From contig JBGSTZ010000076.1 of the NCBI GenBank assembly GCA_041736255.1, positions 1-36,759 on the forward strand: a stretch of DNA of 36,759 bases, given 5' to 3'. Both the position numbers and the translations under genes were made by a program. The notes under the pieces were generated by a model. The model made no database searches, had not been told where the DNA came from, and saw only the letters and a program-made list of their open reading frames with translations. This document shows positions 8,047 to 15,639 of this stretch, in pieces. Position 1 is the stretch's first letter; the number at the start of each line of letters is the position of its first letter. The stretch is from AVCC01 sp041736255 (GTDB lineage Bacteria > Pseudomonadota > Gammaproteobacteria > Burkholderiales > Burkholderiaceae_D).

Positions 8047-8229
8047 ATTGACATAAGAATGAATGCCGGCAGATACGCATTGTTTGAAAATGATTTGTCC
8101 AGGCGGGTAGTGCTCAAGGAATCAGACGTTTTACTGTAACTCAGCGCGTTCTACTGGTATTCATGTATGCAGTGTTAAAAATATGCGAATGCGCTACTGC
8201 CGGTCATTCTATAAATATAGGAGACTCAC

Positions 8230-8388
8230 ATGAGTATCGGAACCATCCTGCTGATCGTGCTGATCCTGGTCCTGATTGGCGCGTTGCCGAGCTGGCCCCA
8301 CAGTCAAAGCTGGGGTTATTTCCCCAGCGGGATTCTCGGTATTGTGGTCGTGATTTTGCTCATTATGCTGCTGACCGGGCGACTCTGA
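8230..8388 (+). CDS. DUF3309 small membrane protein
   Basis: This is a 52-residue protein with a first membrane segment (TILLIVLILVLIGALPSWPH), a short WGYFPSGILG turn and a second segment (IVVVILLIMLL), ending TGRL. The LIGALP.WPHS..WGY.PSG.LG pattern is that of DUF3309, common next to stress genes in beta- and alphaproteobacteria. Function is unknown. TAGGAG lies 7 bp before the ATG. It belongs with the neighbouring CsbD, PRC-barrel and CHRD genes. Confidence 0.88.
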   Translation: MSIGTILLIVLILVLIGALPSWPHSQSWGYFPSGILGIVVVILLIMLLTGRL

Positions 8389-8431
8389 ACCCGCCACACT
8401 TCTACTTTTTTTAACCGGGAGGAAAATGTAC

Positions 8432-8989
8432 ATGAATACCATTTCAAGAAAACTGCTGCCTGGCTTATTGGGTGCGCTCACCATCATCGTGGCAACCGGT
8501 TGTGCCTCAAAAGCAGGCATGTCCGATGGCAAGATGGGGGGCATGATGGATGGTAAAACGCATGACATGTCTGACGGGAAGATGATGGATGACAAAACGC
8601 ATGACATGTCAGACGGCAGGATGATGGACGGCAAAATGCATGGAATGTCCACTTTGAAACTCGATGGCAGTCAGGAAGTTCCACCGGTCAATACCGCAGC
8701 CAATGGCCAAGGTGAAATTACGATATCGACAGAAAAATCGGTGAGCGGCAGCATCATGACGACAGGCGTCGACGGGACGGTCGCCCATATCCACGAAGGC
8801 GCTCCGGGCACCAATGGCCCTCCCATTATTAAGCTGGTAAAAAGTACGGACGGCACTTGGGTTGTTCCAATCGGTGCCATGCTAACCGATACACAATACG
8901 CCAGTTATATGTCAGGTAATCTGTACGTCAACATCCACAGTGCAGCGCATCCTAACGGAGAAATCCGGGCCCAGTTAAGCCCAAAGTAA
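8432..8989 (+). CDS. CHRD domain lipoprotein with Met/His-rich repeats
   Basis: The protein has 185 residues. A lipoprotein signal ends in VATGC (Cys24). Residues about 28-73 are a Met/Asp/Lys/His repeat region with 13-residue units HDMSDGKMMDDKT and HDMSDGRMMDGKM, preceded by a degenerate copy. Residues about 74-185 are a CHRD domain: KLDGSQEVPPVNTAANGQGE, then VAHIHEGAPGTNGPPIIKL and NLYVNIHSAAHPNGEIRAQL. CHRD domains are beta-sheet folds named after chordin; their bacterial role is unknown. The Met/His-rich arm could bind a metal such as copper (inference). I use the second ATG (8432) because GGGAGG at 8417-8422 lies 9 bp before it and only 3 bp before the ATG at 8426. An intrinsic terminator follows. 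Confidence 0.88.
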   Translation: MNTISRKLLPGLLGALTIIVATGCASKAGMSDGKMGGMMDGKTHDMSDGKMMDDKTHDMSDGRMMDGKMHGMSTLKLDGSQEVPPVNTAANGQGEITISTEKSVSGSIMTTGVDGTVAHIHEGAPGTNGPPIIKLVKSTDGTWVVPIGAMLTDTQYASYMSGNLYVNIHSAAHPNGEIRAQLSPK

Positions 8990-9011
8990 GCATTTTCTCA
9001 AGAAAAAATGC

Positions 9012-9041
9012 AAGGCTGGCCGCATCAAGCTGGCCTTTTTT
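9012..9041 (+). terminator. Intrinsic terminator after CHRD gene
   Basis: AAGGCTGGC and GCTGGCCTT pair over nine positions (two G-U pairs) around a short loop, followed by six T residues ending at 9041. It closes the small stress-gene cluster. Confidence 0.75.
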
Positions 9042-9080
9042 CATGCCAATGGTTATCCGTCAGGAAAAGCGAGCAAGGCC

Positions 9081-9404
9081 ATGGAGCATTATCCGGAACC
9101 GCCATCCAGCGCCGAGCAACTCGACGTGTTGATGCAGCAGATTGATCTCGGGCTCGGCAGCTTCGCCCCGCTCAGCGATGAACAACGCGCCCAACTGAAA
9201 ACCCGCTTGAGCGAAGAGTGGATCGCCGCTTATCTAGACAAATATCCAGTGCCGGCGTCGCTTGCAGCCGCAACCAGCGAATACCGCGCAATCGAAGCAG
9301 GGCAGCGATACCCGAATCTGCCGCAAAATGTATGCGATGACATCTTGCTGGAATTTAATGAACATCACGGCGAAGGCGGCCCCGATCACTGGTCGAGAGT
9401 TTAA
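9081..9404 (+). CDS. Hypothetical protein, 107 residues
   Basis: I do not recognise a family. The protein is acidic and soluble, with two likely helices (SAEQLDVLMQQIDLGLGSF and LSDEQRAQLKTRLSEEWIAA), then AYLDKYPVPASLAAATSEYR and a C-terminal CDDILLEFNEHHGEGGPDHW. No signal peptide or membrane segment is seen. A purine-rich AGCAAGG lies just before the ATG. It stands alone between a terminator and a palindromic element. Confidence 0.6.
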   Translation: MEHYPEPPSSAEQLDVLMQQIDLGLGSFAPLSDEQRAQLKTRLSEEWIAAYLDKYPVPASLAAATSEYRAIEAGQRYPNLPQNVCDDILLEFNEHHGEGGPDHWSRV

Positions 9405-9417
9405 GTAGATAGTTAAA

Positions 9418-9660
9418 AACTGATGTTACGCACGGAGCGTGCAATAGGAAAAGCATTGTCTACGAAAGACGCGAAAAAGCACGAAAAAATGCATAACGAT
9501 CAGCATCGCGAACTTGCAAAACTGCCCCCACAAGTGCGGCTACGAATGCCGAGTTACGCTGCGCACACCCGACCACCCAAAAACCGTTGCAATATTTGTT
9601 CAGTTATTTCGTGGCTTTCGTGTTTTTCCTGGACAAAATTTTTTCTGCGTAACATCAGTT
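9418..9660. mobile_element. MITE-like element with 15-bp terminal inverted repeats
   Basis: AACTGATGTTACGCA (9418-9432) and its exact reverse complement TGCGTAACATCAGTT (9646-9660) bound a 243-bp non-coding segment. Just inside, the left arm GTCTACGAAAGACGCGAAAA is loosely complementary to the right arm, whose reverse complement starts GTCCAGGAAAAACACGAAAG. The whole could fold on itself. It encodes no transposase. A clear target-site duplication was not found. This is the layout of a miniature inverted-repeat element or large palindromic repeat. Confidence 0.6.
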
Positions 9661-9838
9661 AAGAACAGCATAACTGGGGCGTTGCGCTTCATCTCTCTAT
9701 AAAATGACGAGATGATTACCTATCCCCTTTTACAAGCTGCGACTTTCTGTAGCGGCTTTTATTATTATATTTGCCGCTTTGGTAACTGTGGCAGAGTCGT
9801 TAGTTTGCGCGCTATGTGTGCGTGATCAGCATGGGCCA

Positions 9839-10819
9839 GTGGCACGGTCTGCAGAGTGCTGGCAATGGATATTTTGGCCATTCATGCTGTTGTTGATTGT
9901 GCTGTGTCAGGGATGCGGTTTTCTCGAGATGCGGCCAGCGGTGGATTCAGCTTCATTGGTTTCGGCCCGGCATTTCCAATTTCGAGATGGCGGTCACGCC
10001 ATTTTTTTTGCACTCGACAAAAGCCTTGCGCTGGAACCGGCAGCCGAGCCGGAGACATTTATATTTGTGATCAGCGGTTCCGATTGCACCAGCATGCAGT
10101 ATTTTCTTCCACAATATTTTCGTGGAATGGAGGGCGAGTCAGGCCCACTTCGCATATTTATACTGCAGAAACGATTCATCGAAGCGCGTACCTGGGGCCG
10201 CACATTTGGTTGCAGCCGCGATTTCATCAAGGCCGACCATCCCAGCCGCTGGATCGCCGACCAGACCGAATTTATCCATGCTCAGCTTGATCTGGCACAC
10301 CAGCGCGGTGCGTCGCCGCAGCGCGTTGTGGTGGCCGGGATTTCCGAGGGCGGCGATATCGCGCCGGTTCTGGCGCATGCGATTGCTGGCGTCACGCATG
10401 CAGTGATCATCGCCAACGGCGGCATGAATCCGCTCGACGCCTATCGGCTGCAGGCAAAAATACATGGATTTTCCGCTGCACTTGCTGCACTCGGCGTGCT
10501 TGACACGCCACCCGCCGACCCGGATGCTCGGGCGCATTACATTGTAGGGCGCACCTGGCGCTATTGGGCTGAATTACGGGATCTGAGGCACACCGAAAGC
10601 CTGCTGGCGTTGTCGATTCCGATCTGGATGGCGATGGGCGATGCCGATCAGGCGGTACCTATTGCCTCCGCCCTCTATCTGCGCGATCAATTTGCACTGC
10701 ATGGCAAAACCAATTTGACCTTGATGGTGTATCCGGACGCAGATCATTCATTACGAATTAAAGAATACATTTTTTTAACAGATTTTTGGCGCGTATTAGA
10801 TTTAATGTTGAAAAAATAG
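9839..10819 (+). CDS. Alpha/beta-hydrolase-like lipoprotein
   Basis: The N terminus from the GTG at 9839 (basic ARSAE, then WIFWPFMLLLIVLCQGC) reads as a lipoprotein signal with Cys at the CQGC box. An upstream in-frame TTG at 9779 would give a longer, less plausible start. Neither has a clear ribosome site. The hydrolase core shows VFVISGSDCTS-like strand and oxyanion region, the nucleophile elbow GISEGG, then MGDADQAVP (acid) and DADHSL (histidine). The catalytic triad Ser-Asp-His is therefore visible. The substrate is unknown. It is likely anchored to a membrane. The high AT content after the stop marks a transcription boundary. Confidence 0.68.
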   Translation: MARSAECWQWIFWPFMLLLIVLCQGCGFLEMRPAVDSASLVSARHFQFRDGGHAIFFALDKSLALEPAAEPETFIFVISGSDCTSMQYFLPQYFRGMEGESGPLRIFILQKRFIEARTWGRTFGCSRDFIKADHPSRWIADQTEFIHAQLDLAHQRGASPQRVVVAGISEGGDIAPVLAHAIAGVTHAVIIANGGMNPLDAYRLQAKIHGFSAALAALGVLDTPPADPDARAHYIVGRTWRYWAELRDLRHTESLLALSIPIWMAMGDADQAVPIASALYLRDQFALHGKTNLTLMVYPDADHSLRIKEYIFLTDFWRVLDLMLKK

Positions 10820-10871
10820 TTCAAATTAAAATAAAAATTAATTTTACTTCAGGCAACTAAAGTGGTTTAAT

Positions 10872-10891
10872 AGCAATTAATATTGCTTTTT
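10872..10891 (+). terminator. Weak AT-rich hairpin with T-run
   Basis: AGCAAT (10872-10877) pairs with ATTGCT (10882-10887) around TAAT, followed by TTTT and then G. The stem is short, so termination of the hydrolase transcript here is possible but weak. Confidence 0.35.
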
Positions 10892-10918
10892 GACACTTTA
10901 CTCACTTTCTTCTTAAAC
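10890..10918 (+). promoter_or_regulatory. Candidate sigma-70 promoter of the LpoB-type operon
   Basis: A perfect TTGACA -35 box (10890-10895) is followed after 17 bp by a poor -10 match, TTAAAC (10913-10918). The start codon of the first operon gene is at 10930, so the leader would be very short. Confidence 0.35.
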
Positions 10919-10929
10919 CACATTCCTTT

Positions 10930-12384
10930 ATGCGCTTATATCTGCTTCCTGCCGCTGCCATTCTTGTTTTGGCCGCTTGCGCCACCGGCCCCACTCACGA
11001 TAGCAAGGTAGCCGGCACGTTGACCGCGACCAGTCAAGGAGATGTAAGCGGGGCAATCAAGCAACTCGAAATGCAAACCGACGGTGCGAATAAAGATGAT
11101 TTGCTGTTGAATCTGGAAAAAGGCGAACTGATGCGCATCGGTTCGCGTTACAAAGAAAGTCTCGCTGCATTTGAAGTCGCCGACGTCAAGGTCAACGCGT
11201 GGGAAGCAATGGCCAAAAGCAATCCAGCCCAGTTGATGGGACAAGTCAGCGCAGTATTGATGGGTGACAATTCGCGCGATTACGAAGGTCAGGATTATGA
11301 AAAAGTCATGCTGACAACCCGCATGGCGATGGACCGCATTAGCCTGGGCGACCTGGATACCGCTCGCGTCGACATAAAACGCACACATGAACGCGAGGCC
11401 GTTATCGCGGCATTCCGCGCCAAGGAAACTGAGGCAGCAGAAAAATCGGCAGAGGAAAAAGGCGTCAAACCGACCGGCAAGGAGCTCAACGGTTACCCGA
11501 TCGAAACCCTCAATGACCCTGAAGTCCTGAAACTGAAAAATGGTTTTCAAAATGCATGGAGCCACTACATGGCCGGCTTCGTGTACGAGGCGCTGAACGA
11601 ACCCAGTATGGCCGCCCCTGGCTATCGCAAGGCCATCGAATTGCGTCCTGACCTGCCGGTACTTGAAGAAGGACTGCGCGGACTGGACAAGCGCACTGGT
11701 TTCCGTCGCAAGAAAGGTACGACCGACGTGCTGTTTATAGTGGAATCCGGCAATGCGCCGGCCCGAAAATCGCAAAAAATTCTATTTCCTGTCCCGACAG
11801 GGCGCGGCCTGATTACGGTTGGCCTCGCCTTTCCTGTCATCTACCCTGACAAGAACGCCCGGAATATCGATCAGATCAAGCTCGGCGACATGTCTTTGCC
11901 AACCGCATTGATTACCGATTTCAACGTGATGGCGCGCAAGGCGTTAAAAGATGAATTGCCGGGCATTCAATTACGCTCCGCAGTCCGTGCGATCGGCAAA
12001 GGTCTGCTGCAAGACCAGGCCAACAAACAGCTCGGCCCGTTCGGCGGCCTGATCGGCAACGTGTTGGCAGCAGCGACAGAACCGGATGCAGATGACCGCC
12101 TTTGGCGCGCGCTGCCCGGGCGCGTCTTCATAGCCCGTTCATTCGTGACGCCTGGCGAATACGATTTGGGCATTCCCGGCCAGGCTGACGGCGTTAAAAA
12201 AATTACCGTTGACGGGCGTTACATGGTGGTGCCGGTGCGGGTATTTCGCAACAAGACGTACTTCGGTGAACCGGTGCAGTTCGGCTCCGCCGGTGTGATC
12301 GCGGCACTGGTGCCGGCGGTTGTGGAAAAGCCCAAAAAATCTGTTTTGGTGAACAGGCGTCGCGTGAAGTCGGTCGTCAAATAA
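10930..12384 (+). CDS. COG3014-type lipoprotein with TPR-like region
   Basis: The protein has 484 residues. The signal MRLYLLPAAAILVLAAC is a lipobox with Cys17. Residues about 40-250 look like helical repeats (KGELMRIGSRYKESLAAFEV, later MAGFVYEALNEPSMAAPGYR and KAIELRPDLPVLEEGLRGL). The C-terminal half is beta-rich (LFIVESGNAPARKSQKILFP, GRVFIARSFVTPGEYDL). In other proteobacteria this COG3014 type sits next to ycfL and lpoB homologues, as here, which suggests a shared envelope or peptidoglycan role. The molecular function is unknown. It is first of four genes on this strand. Confidence 0.8.
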   Translation: MRLYLLPAAAILVLAACATGPTHDSKVAGTLTATSQGDVSGAIKQLEMQTDGANKDDLLLNLEKGELMRIGSRYKESLAAFEVADVKVNAWEAMAKSNPAQLMGQVSAVLMGDNSRDYEGQDYEKVMLTTRMAMDRISLGDLDTARVDIKRTHEREAVIAAFRAKETEAAEKSAEEKGVKPTGKELNGYPIETLNDPEVLKLKNGFQNAWSHYMAGFVYEALNEPSMAAPGYRKAIELRPDLPVLEEGLRGLDKRTGFRRKKGTTDVLFIVESGNAPARKSQKILFPVPTGRGLITVGLAFPVIYPDKNARNIDQIKLGDMSLPTALITDFNVMARKALKDELPGIQLRSAVRAIGKGLLQDQANKQLGPFGGLIGNVLAAATEPDADDRLWRALPGRVFIARSFVTPGEYDLGIPGQADGVKKITVDGRYMVVPVRVFRNKTYFGEPVQFGSAGVIAALVPAVVEKPKKSVLVNRRRVKSVVK

Positions 12385-12426
12385 AAACTGGCGTATATCA
12401 CATATTCATTCATTAACAGGATCAGC

Positions 12427-12825
12427 ATGACTATTTCCATGAAACAGATTGCCGTTGCATGCAGCATTGCATTGGCCGGGGTTGCCGTGCAGGCGCAGGC
12501 CCAGACGCCGCCTGCGGTATCGAGCGGCATCGCTTCCAAACTGATAGTGCGGGGTGATTTGCACGGCTTGCAAGCTGTAGATTTACGCTCGCAGCGTCGC
12601 AATGACATGCTGGTGGTGCAGGCCGAAGTGGTCAATCTCGAATCCAAGGATTTGCGCTTGTACTATCGCTTCCGCTGGCTGGACGCTGGCGGCATGCAGG
12701 TAGGCGATGGCGAAGTCTGGAAGCCTCTGGTGTTTTTGGGCAAGCAGAGTCAATTTCTCAAGGGTATCGCCTACGGTCCGCAGGCGACCGATTTCCGCAT
12801 CGAGATGAGTTCCGAACCGCGCTGA
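12427..12825 (+). CDS. YcfL-like secreted protein
   Basis: The protein has 132 residues. A signal peptide ends in AVQAQAQ with no lipobox, so it is probably a soluble periplasmic protein. E. coli YcfL is a lipoprotein, so this differs. The mature domain is a small beta sandwich: QRRNDMLVVQAEVVNLESKD, YYRFRWLDAGGMQVGDGEVW and LVFLGKQSQFLKGIA. The pairing YYRFRWLD..G resembles YcfL/DUF1425. It lies between the COG3014 gene and the LpoB-like gene, the order known from other proteobacteria. Confidence 0.8.
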   Translation: MTISMKQIAVACSIALAGVAVQAQAQTPPAVSSGIASKLIVRGDLHGLQAVDLRSQRRNDMLVVQAEVVNLESKDLRLYYRFRWLDAGGMQVGDGEVWKPLVFLGKQSQFLKGIAYGPQATDFRIEMSSEPR

Positions 12826-12913
12826 TTTCACACATTATTTTTTAGTAGTGCCGACCTCTGTGCCTGCACTACTCAACAGCTCACCATAAATTCAATTTTA
12901 CTTAAAGGTTTAC

Positions 12914-13525
12914 ATGAAACGCTCGCTTTCCTTATCGCTCACGTTGTGCACTCTTGCACTGGCCACTTTAACCTTAACCGGATGCCCAAGCCTGTCGCAG
13001 CCGAGCGTGAGCTTTGCGCGCCAAGTCAGCTACGGCGACAGCAAAGCCGTTGAAACGGTCACCAATGAATTCGGTTCCACCGATCTGCAGATGATTGCCG
13101 AAAAAATGGTAGGCTCGCTGCTGGAAGATCCGATCCTGGCGAACCGTCCGACTATGACGCTGGCGGCCGTGCGCAACAAGACCAGTGAATACATCGACAC
13201 CAAATCCATCATGAATTCGATTCAGACTGCGATGGTCAAGAGCCGCAAGGTCAAATTCACCCGCAGCAACGATGAAATGCAGGCTGGCGTGGATGAGCTG
13301 CAGCGACAGAATCAAAGCGGTCTCTATAAGACGCAGGGCAGAGCCCAGATCGGCAAAATGCGCGCAGCCAAATACACGCTCGAAGGCGAAATCACCTCCA
13401 TCGTCAAGCAAAACGCCGGCACCAAAGATGTGTTTTACAAGATGACGCTGAAGTTGTACGACGTCGAAGAAGGCTCGATCGAATGGCAGGATGAAAAAGA
13501 AATTCGCAAGACCTCCAAACTATAA
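12914..13525 (+). CDS. lpoB: LpoB-like penicillin-binding protein activator lipoprotein
   Basis: In E. coli, LpoB is an outer-membrane lipoprotein that spans the periplasm and stimulates the synthase PBP1b. Here a lipobox LTGC (Cys24) is followed by a short linker, then the LpoB core: MVGSLLEDPILANRPTMTLA, NKTSEYIDTKSIMNSIQTAM, KVKFTRSNDEM, and the late KYTLEGEITSIVKQ and KLYDVEEGSIEWQDEKEIRK. The length of 203 residues matches E. coli LpoB (213). The linker between lipid anchor and core is shorter than in enterobacteria (about 25 residues), so reach to the inner membrane may differ. It is the third gene of the operon. Partner identity is inferred from family only. Confidence 0.85.
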   Translation: MKRSLSLSLTLCTLALATLTLTGCPSLSQPSVSFARQVSYGDSKAVETVTNEFGSTDLQMIAEKMVGSLLEDPILANRPTMTLAAVRNKTSEYIDTKSIMNSIQTAMVKSRKVKFTRSNDEMQAGVDELQRQNQSGLYKTQGRAQIGKMRAAKYTLEGEITSIVKQNAGTKDVFYKMTLKLYDVEEGSIEWQDEKEIRKTSKL

Positions 13526-13593
13526 TTTTTGCTCGCACCTTTCGTACTCGTCAGGTGTTGCTAGTCATCAAAAAATTTTACTGAGAACGCATC

Positions 13594-14421
13594 ATGCTTA
13601 AAAAAGCGCAGCTTGTAATCGGCCTGACATTTGCCGCAAGCATCGGCACCGCGATAGCGGCAGAGCCGAAAATCGCTGTAACCGATCTGACCTACGAGGA
13701 AAAAGTCAGCGAATATTTCCACGTCGTTTCCGCCAGCAGCAAGAGTAGCTTAAACGCCAGCGCAAGCGAACGCGAAACTGACCACGGCTATTCCGCACGC
13801 GGCCGTGTCAACGCCAAATCGGAAAGCAGTTACTACGAAGCCGAAGGTACCTACACCTACATCGATCGCGGCGAATTGCGCACCTACACGTCCGATCTGA
13901 AAGGCGCGCTGTTGAAAGGCGGCGGCGTGCGTCTGGTGCAGGCGCGTCCGTATGTCGGCAAGCCGACCGACAAGATTTACGACATCATCGCCCGCATCAA
14001 ACAAGGCCTTTACCCAGGCGCAGATTACGTCTTGTTCGGCACCGTCAGTAATATCGACTTCCGCCAGGAAAGCATGCAGCTGGCAATGGGGTCGTCGACA
14101 ACCGCCAACCTGACGCTCGACCTGGTGGCCGACTTCAGCCTGATCAATACCCGCACGTTTGAAATCAAGGCGGCATTCAGCGCCAGCGGTTCCGGTCAGG
14201 ACACGAAAATCCTGACGCGCCCAAACGACCGCGTGGTTATGAATCGCGGCAAGGTCATGCAAGAGACGTCCAGAAGCCTGGCCGACAATGCCTACAACGA
14301 ATTGATGCATCAATTCGGCGTATCGCGCAGCATTCATTCCTCGACATCGGCCAGCATGATGAGCGGCGCTGATGGACGCTTAGTTCCTGAGCAAAGAAAT
14401 GAGCCAGTTATAACTTACTGA
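13594..14421 (+). CDS. Secreted CsgG/LpoB-like protein
   Basis: The protein has 275 residues, with a signal peptide ending AIAA. The mature part starts with PKIAVTDLTYEEKVSEYFHV, the strand pattern of CsgG/LpoB-type domains. A Ser/Glu/Tyr-rich segment (about 45-85: SSKSSLNASASERETDHGYS onward) is followed by PGADYVLFGTVSNIDFRQE and the beta-rich SLINTRTFEIKAAFSASGSG. The GADYVLFGTVSNID strand strongly recalls the same position in LpoB (KYTLEGEIT). No lipobox is present. It closes the operon before a strong terminator. Function is unknown; a role with the neighbouring LpoB-like lipoprotein is plausible. Confidence 0.72.
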   Translation: MLKKAQLVIGLTFAASIGTAIAAEPKIAVTDLTYEEKVSEYFHVVSASSKSSLNASASERETDHGYSARGRVNAKSESSYYEAEGTYTYIDRGELRTYTSDLKGALLKGGGVRLVQARPYVGKPTDKIYDIIARIKQGLYPGADYVLFGTVSNIDFRQESMQLAMGSSTTANLTLDLVADFSLINTRTFEIKAAFSASGSGQDTKILTRPNDRVVMNRGKVMQETSRSLADNAYNELMHQFGVSRSIHSSTSASMMSGADGRLVPEQRNEPVITY

Positions 14422-14437
14422 TAAGGGTAGTCTGAAA

Positions 14438-14467
14438 CATAAAAAGCGGCTTTGGCCGCTTTTTATG
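14438..14467. terminator. Strong bidirectional-type terminator
   Basis: CATAAAAAGCGGC (14438-14450) pairs exactly with GCCGCTTTTTATG (14455-14467) around TTTG. The A-run and T-run on either side allow termination on both strands. It ends the four-gene envelope operon 16 bp after the last stop. Confidence 0.9.
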
Positions 14468-14536
14468 CTTGAACGTATTCAGATTTTCCGTATGCGGTGG
14501 CATTGCTTTTGGCTGCCTGCTTGCATATTTCCGCGC

Positions 14537-15118
14537 ATGGGCTACGCTATTGCAATGACATATTTTTTCCTCTTTTTGGCAGTCACCTGTACCGCGTTGG
14601 TATGGAAAAAAGGAGGGTTGTCAGAGGGCAGCATCAAAGTTAGCGTCCAGCGCAATCACAAAAAAGCTCGTATTTTGTTCGAGATACAGGTCAAGGGCTT
14701 GGTTCGCGCCACACCGCAGCAGACTTGGGCGGTGCTGACCGATTACAGCCGGCTGTCTGAATTCGTGCCGGCTCTGCTATCTTCTAAATTGCTTTCGCGC
14801 TCTGGCGATGAAGCCATTGTCGAGCAACAAGGCAGCCTCGGTTTTTTATTCATACAGCAAGCAATCCATCTGGTGGTGCGTGTGACCGAACATCCGTTTT
14901 CAACGCTCGACGTGGCTCTGGTGGAAGGCGACATGCGGCACTATGCTTCGCGCTGGGAACTGGTGCCGGTGGCACCCGACGCTGGCACCTTGATTACCTA
15001 TCGCGGCAGCATGGAACCGGATTTTTTCGTGCCATTGTTGCTGGGCCGCGTGATGGTGCAGGCGGATGTGCGGAAAATGCTGACGGCAATAATAGCTGAA
15101 GTCGAGCGACGCGCCTGA
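14537..15118 (+). CDS. SRPBCC (START-like) family protein
   Basis: After a hydrophobic N terminus (MTYFFLFLAVTCTALVW, likely anchor or signal), residues from about 45 form a helix-grip domain: VKGLVRATPQQTWAVLTDYS, RLSEFVPALLSSKLL and the late GTLITYRGSMEPDFFVPLLL. This is the pattern of the polyketide-cyclase/Coq10-like SRPBCC superfamily, which binds hydrophobic ligands. The start is uncertain. The first in-frame ATG (14465) lies inside the terminator hairpin and is rejected; ATG codons at 14537 and 14555 are both possible, without clear ribosome sites. The ligand is unknown. Confidence 0.72.
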   Translation: MGYAIAMTYFFLFLAVTCTALVWKKGGLSEGSIKVSVQRNHKKARILFEIQVKGLVRATPQQTWAVLTDYSRLSEFVPALLSSKLLSRSGDEAIVEQQGSLGFLFIQQAIHLVVRVTEHPFSTLDVALVEGDMRHYASRWELVPVAPDAGTLITYRGSMEPDFFVPLLLGRVMVQADVRKMLTAIIAEVERRA

Positions 15119-15258
15119 ACGCCATCTTCTGCGTGCGGCAACGTAATAAACAGTAAAGCGGCTTGACGGACGCGACCCTGAGCGCATAAACGCAGCATTT
15201 CACTTTGCCGGCGCGACAGGATAAAATCGCCCGGTTCATCAACTTTTCTGGCGCATGC

Positions 15259-15594
15259 ATGCACATTCGAACCTGCTACATTTTTGGCGTTGCACTGGCA
15301 TCAGCCGTGCTTTTGTCTTCCTGTGATCGGCTAGGCTTTGTCGATCTGTCCAAGGAGGCGGCAAGTCAAGATGCGGAATCGCGCGCCACCGGCAGTGCCT
15401 GCCGTTACGCTGGCCGTGCGCTTGAAGATTGTTTTATACGCAATGCCGAGGCCAAGCGAGATGCGGTTTTCAGCGGCTGGAAAGAAATGGACGGCTACAT
15501 GCGCGAAAACAAGATCGAGGTCATCAAGCCGGAATCCGCCTTGCTTCCGGCCCAGGAAAACGGGCTTATAACCCAGGAAATAGTTATTGATTAA
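15259..15594 (+). CDS. Small lipoprotein of unknown function
   Basis: From the ATG at 15259 the protein has 111 residues and a clear lipoprotein signal MHIRTCYIFGVALASAVLLS with Cys22 in LSSC. The mature part holds two Cys (ACRYAGRALEDCF) that could form a disulphide, then a helical EAKRDAVFSGWKEMDGYMRE region. An upstream in-frame start at 15205 would place the signal internally and is rejected. I do not recognise a family. Confidence 0.68.
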   Translation: MHIRTCYIFGVALASAVLLSSCDRLGFVDLSKEAASQDAESRATGSACRYAGRALEDCFIRNAEAKRDAVFSGWKEMDGYMRENKIEVIKPESALLPAQENGLITQEIVID

Positions 15595-15639
15595 CCCGGT
15601 TTTGGTGCCGATGAAGTACTGCAATAGCATTCAAATCCC

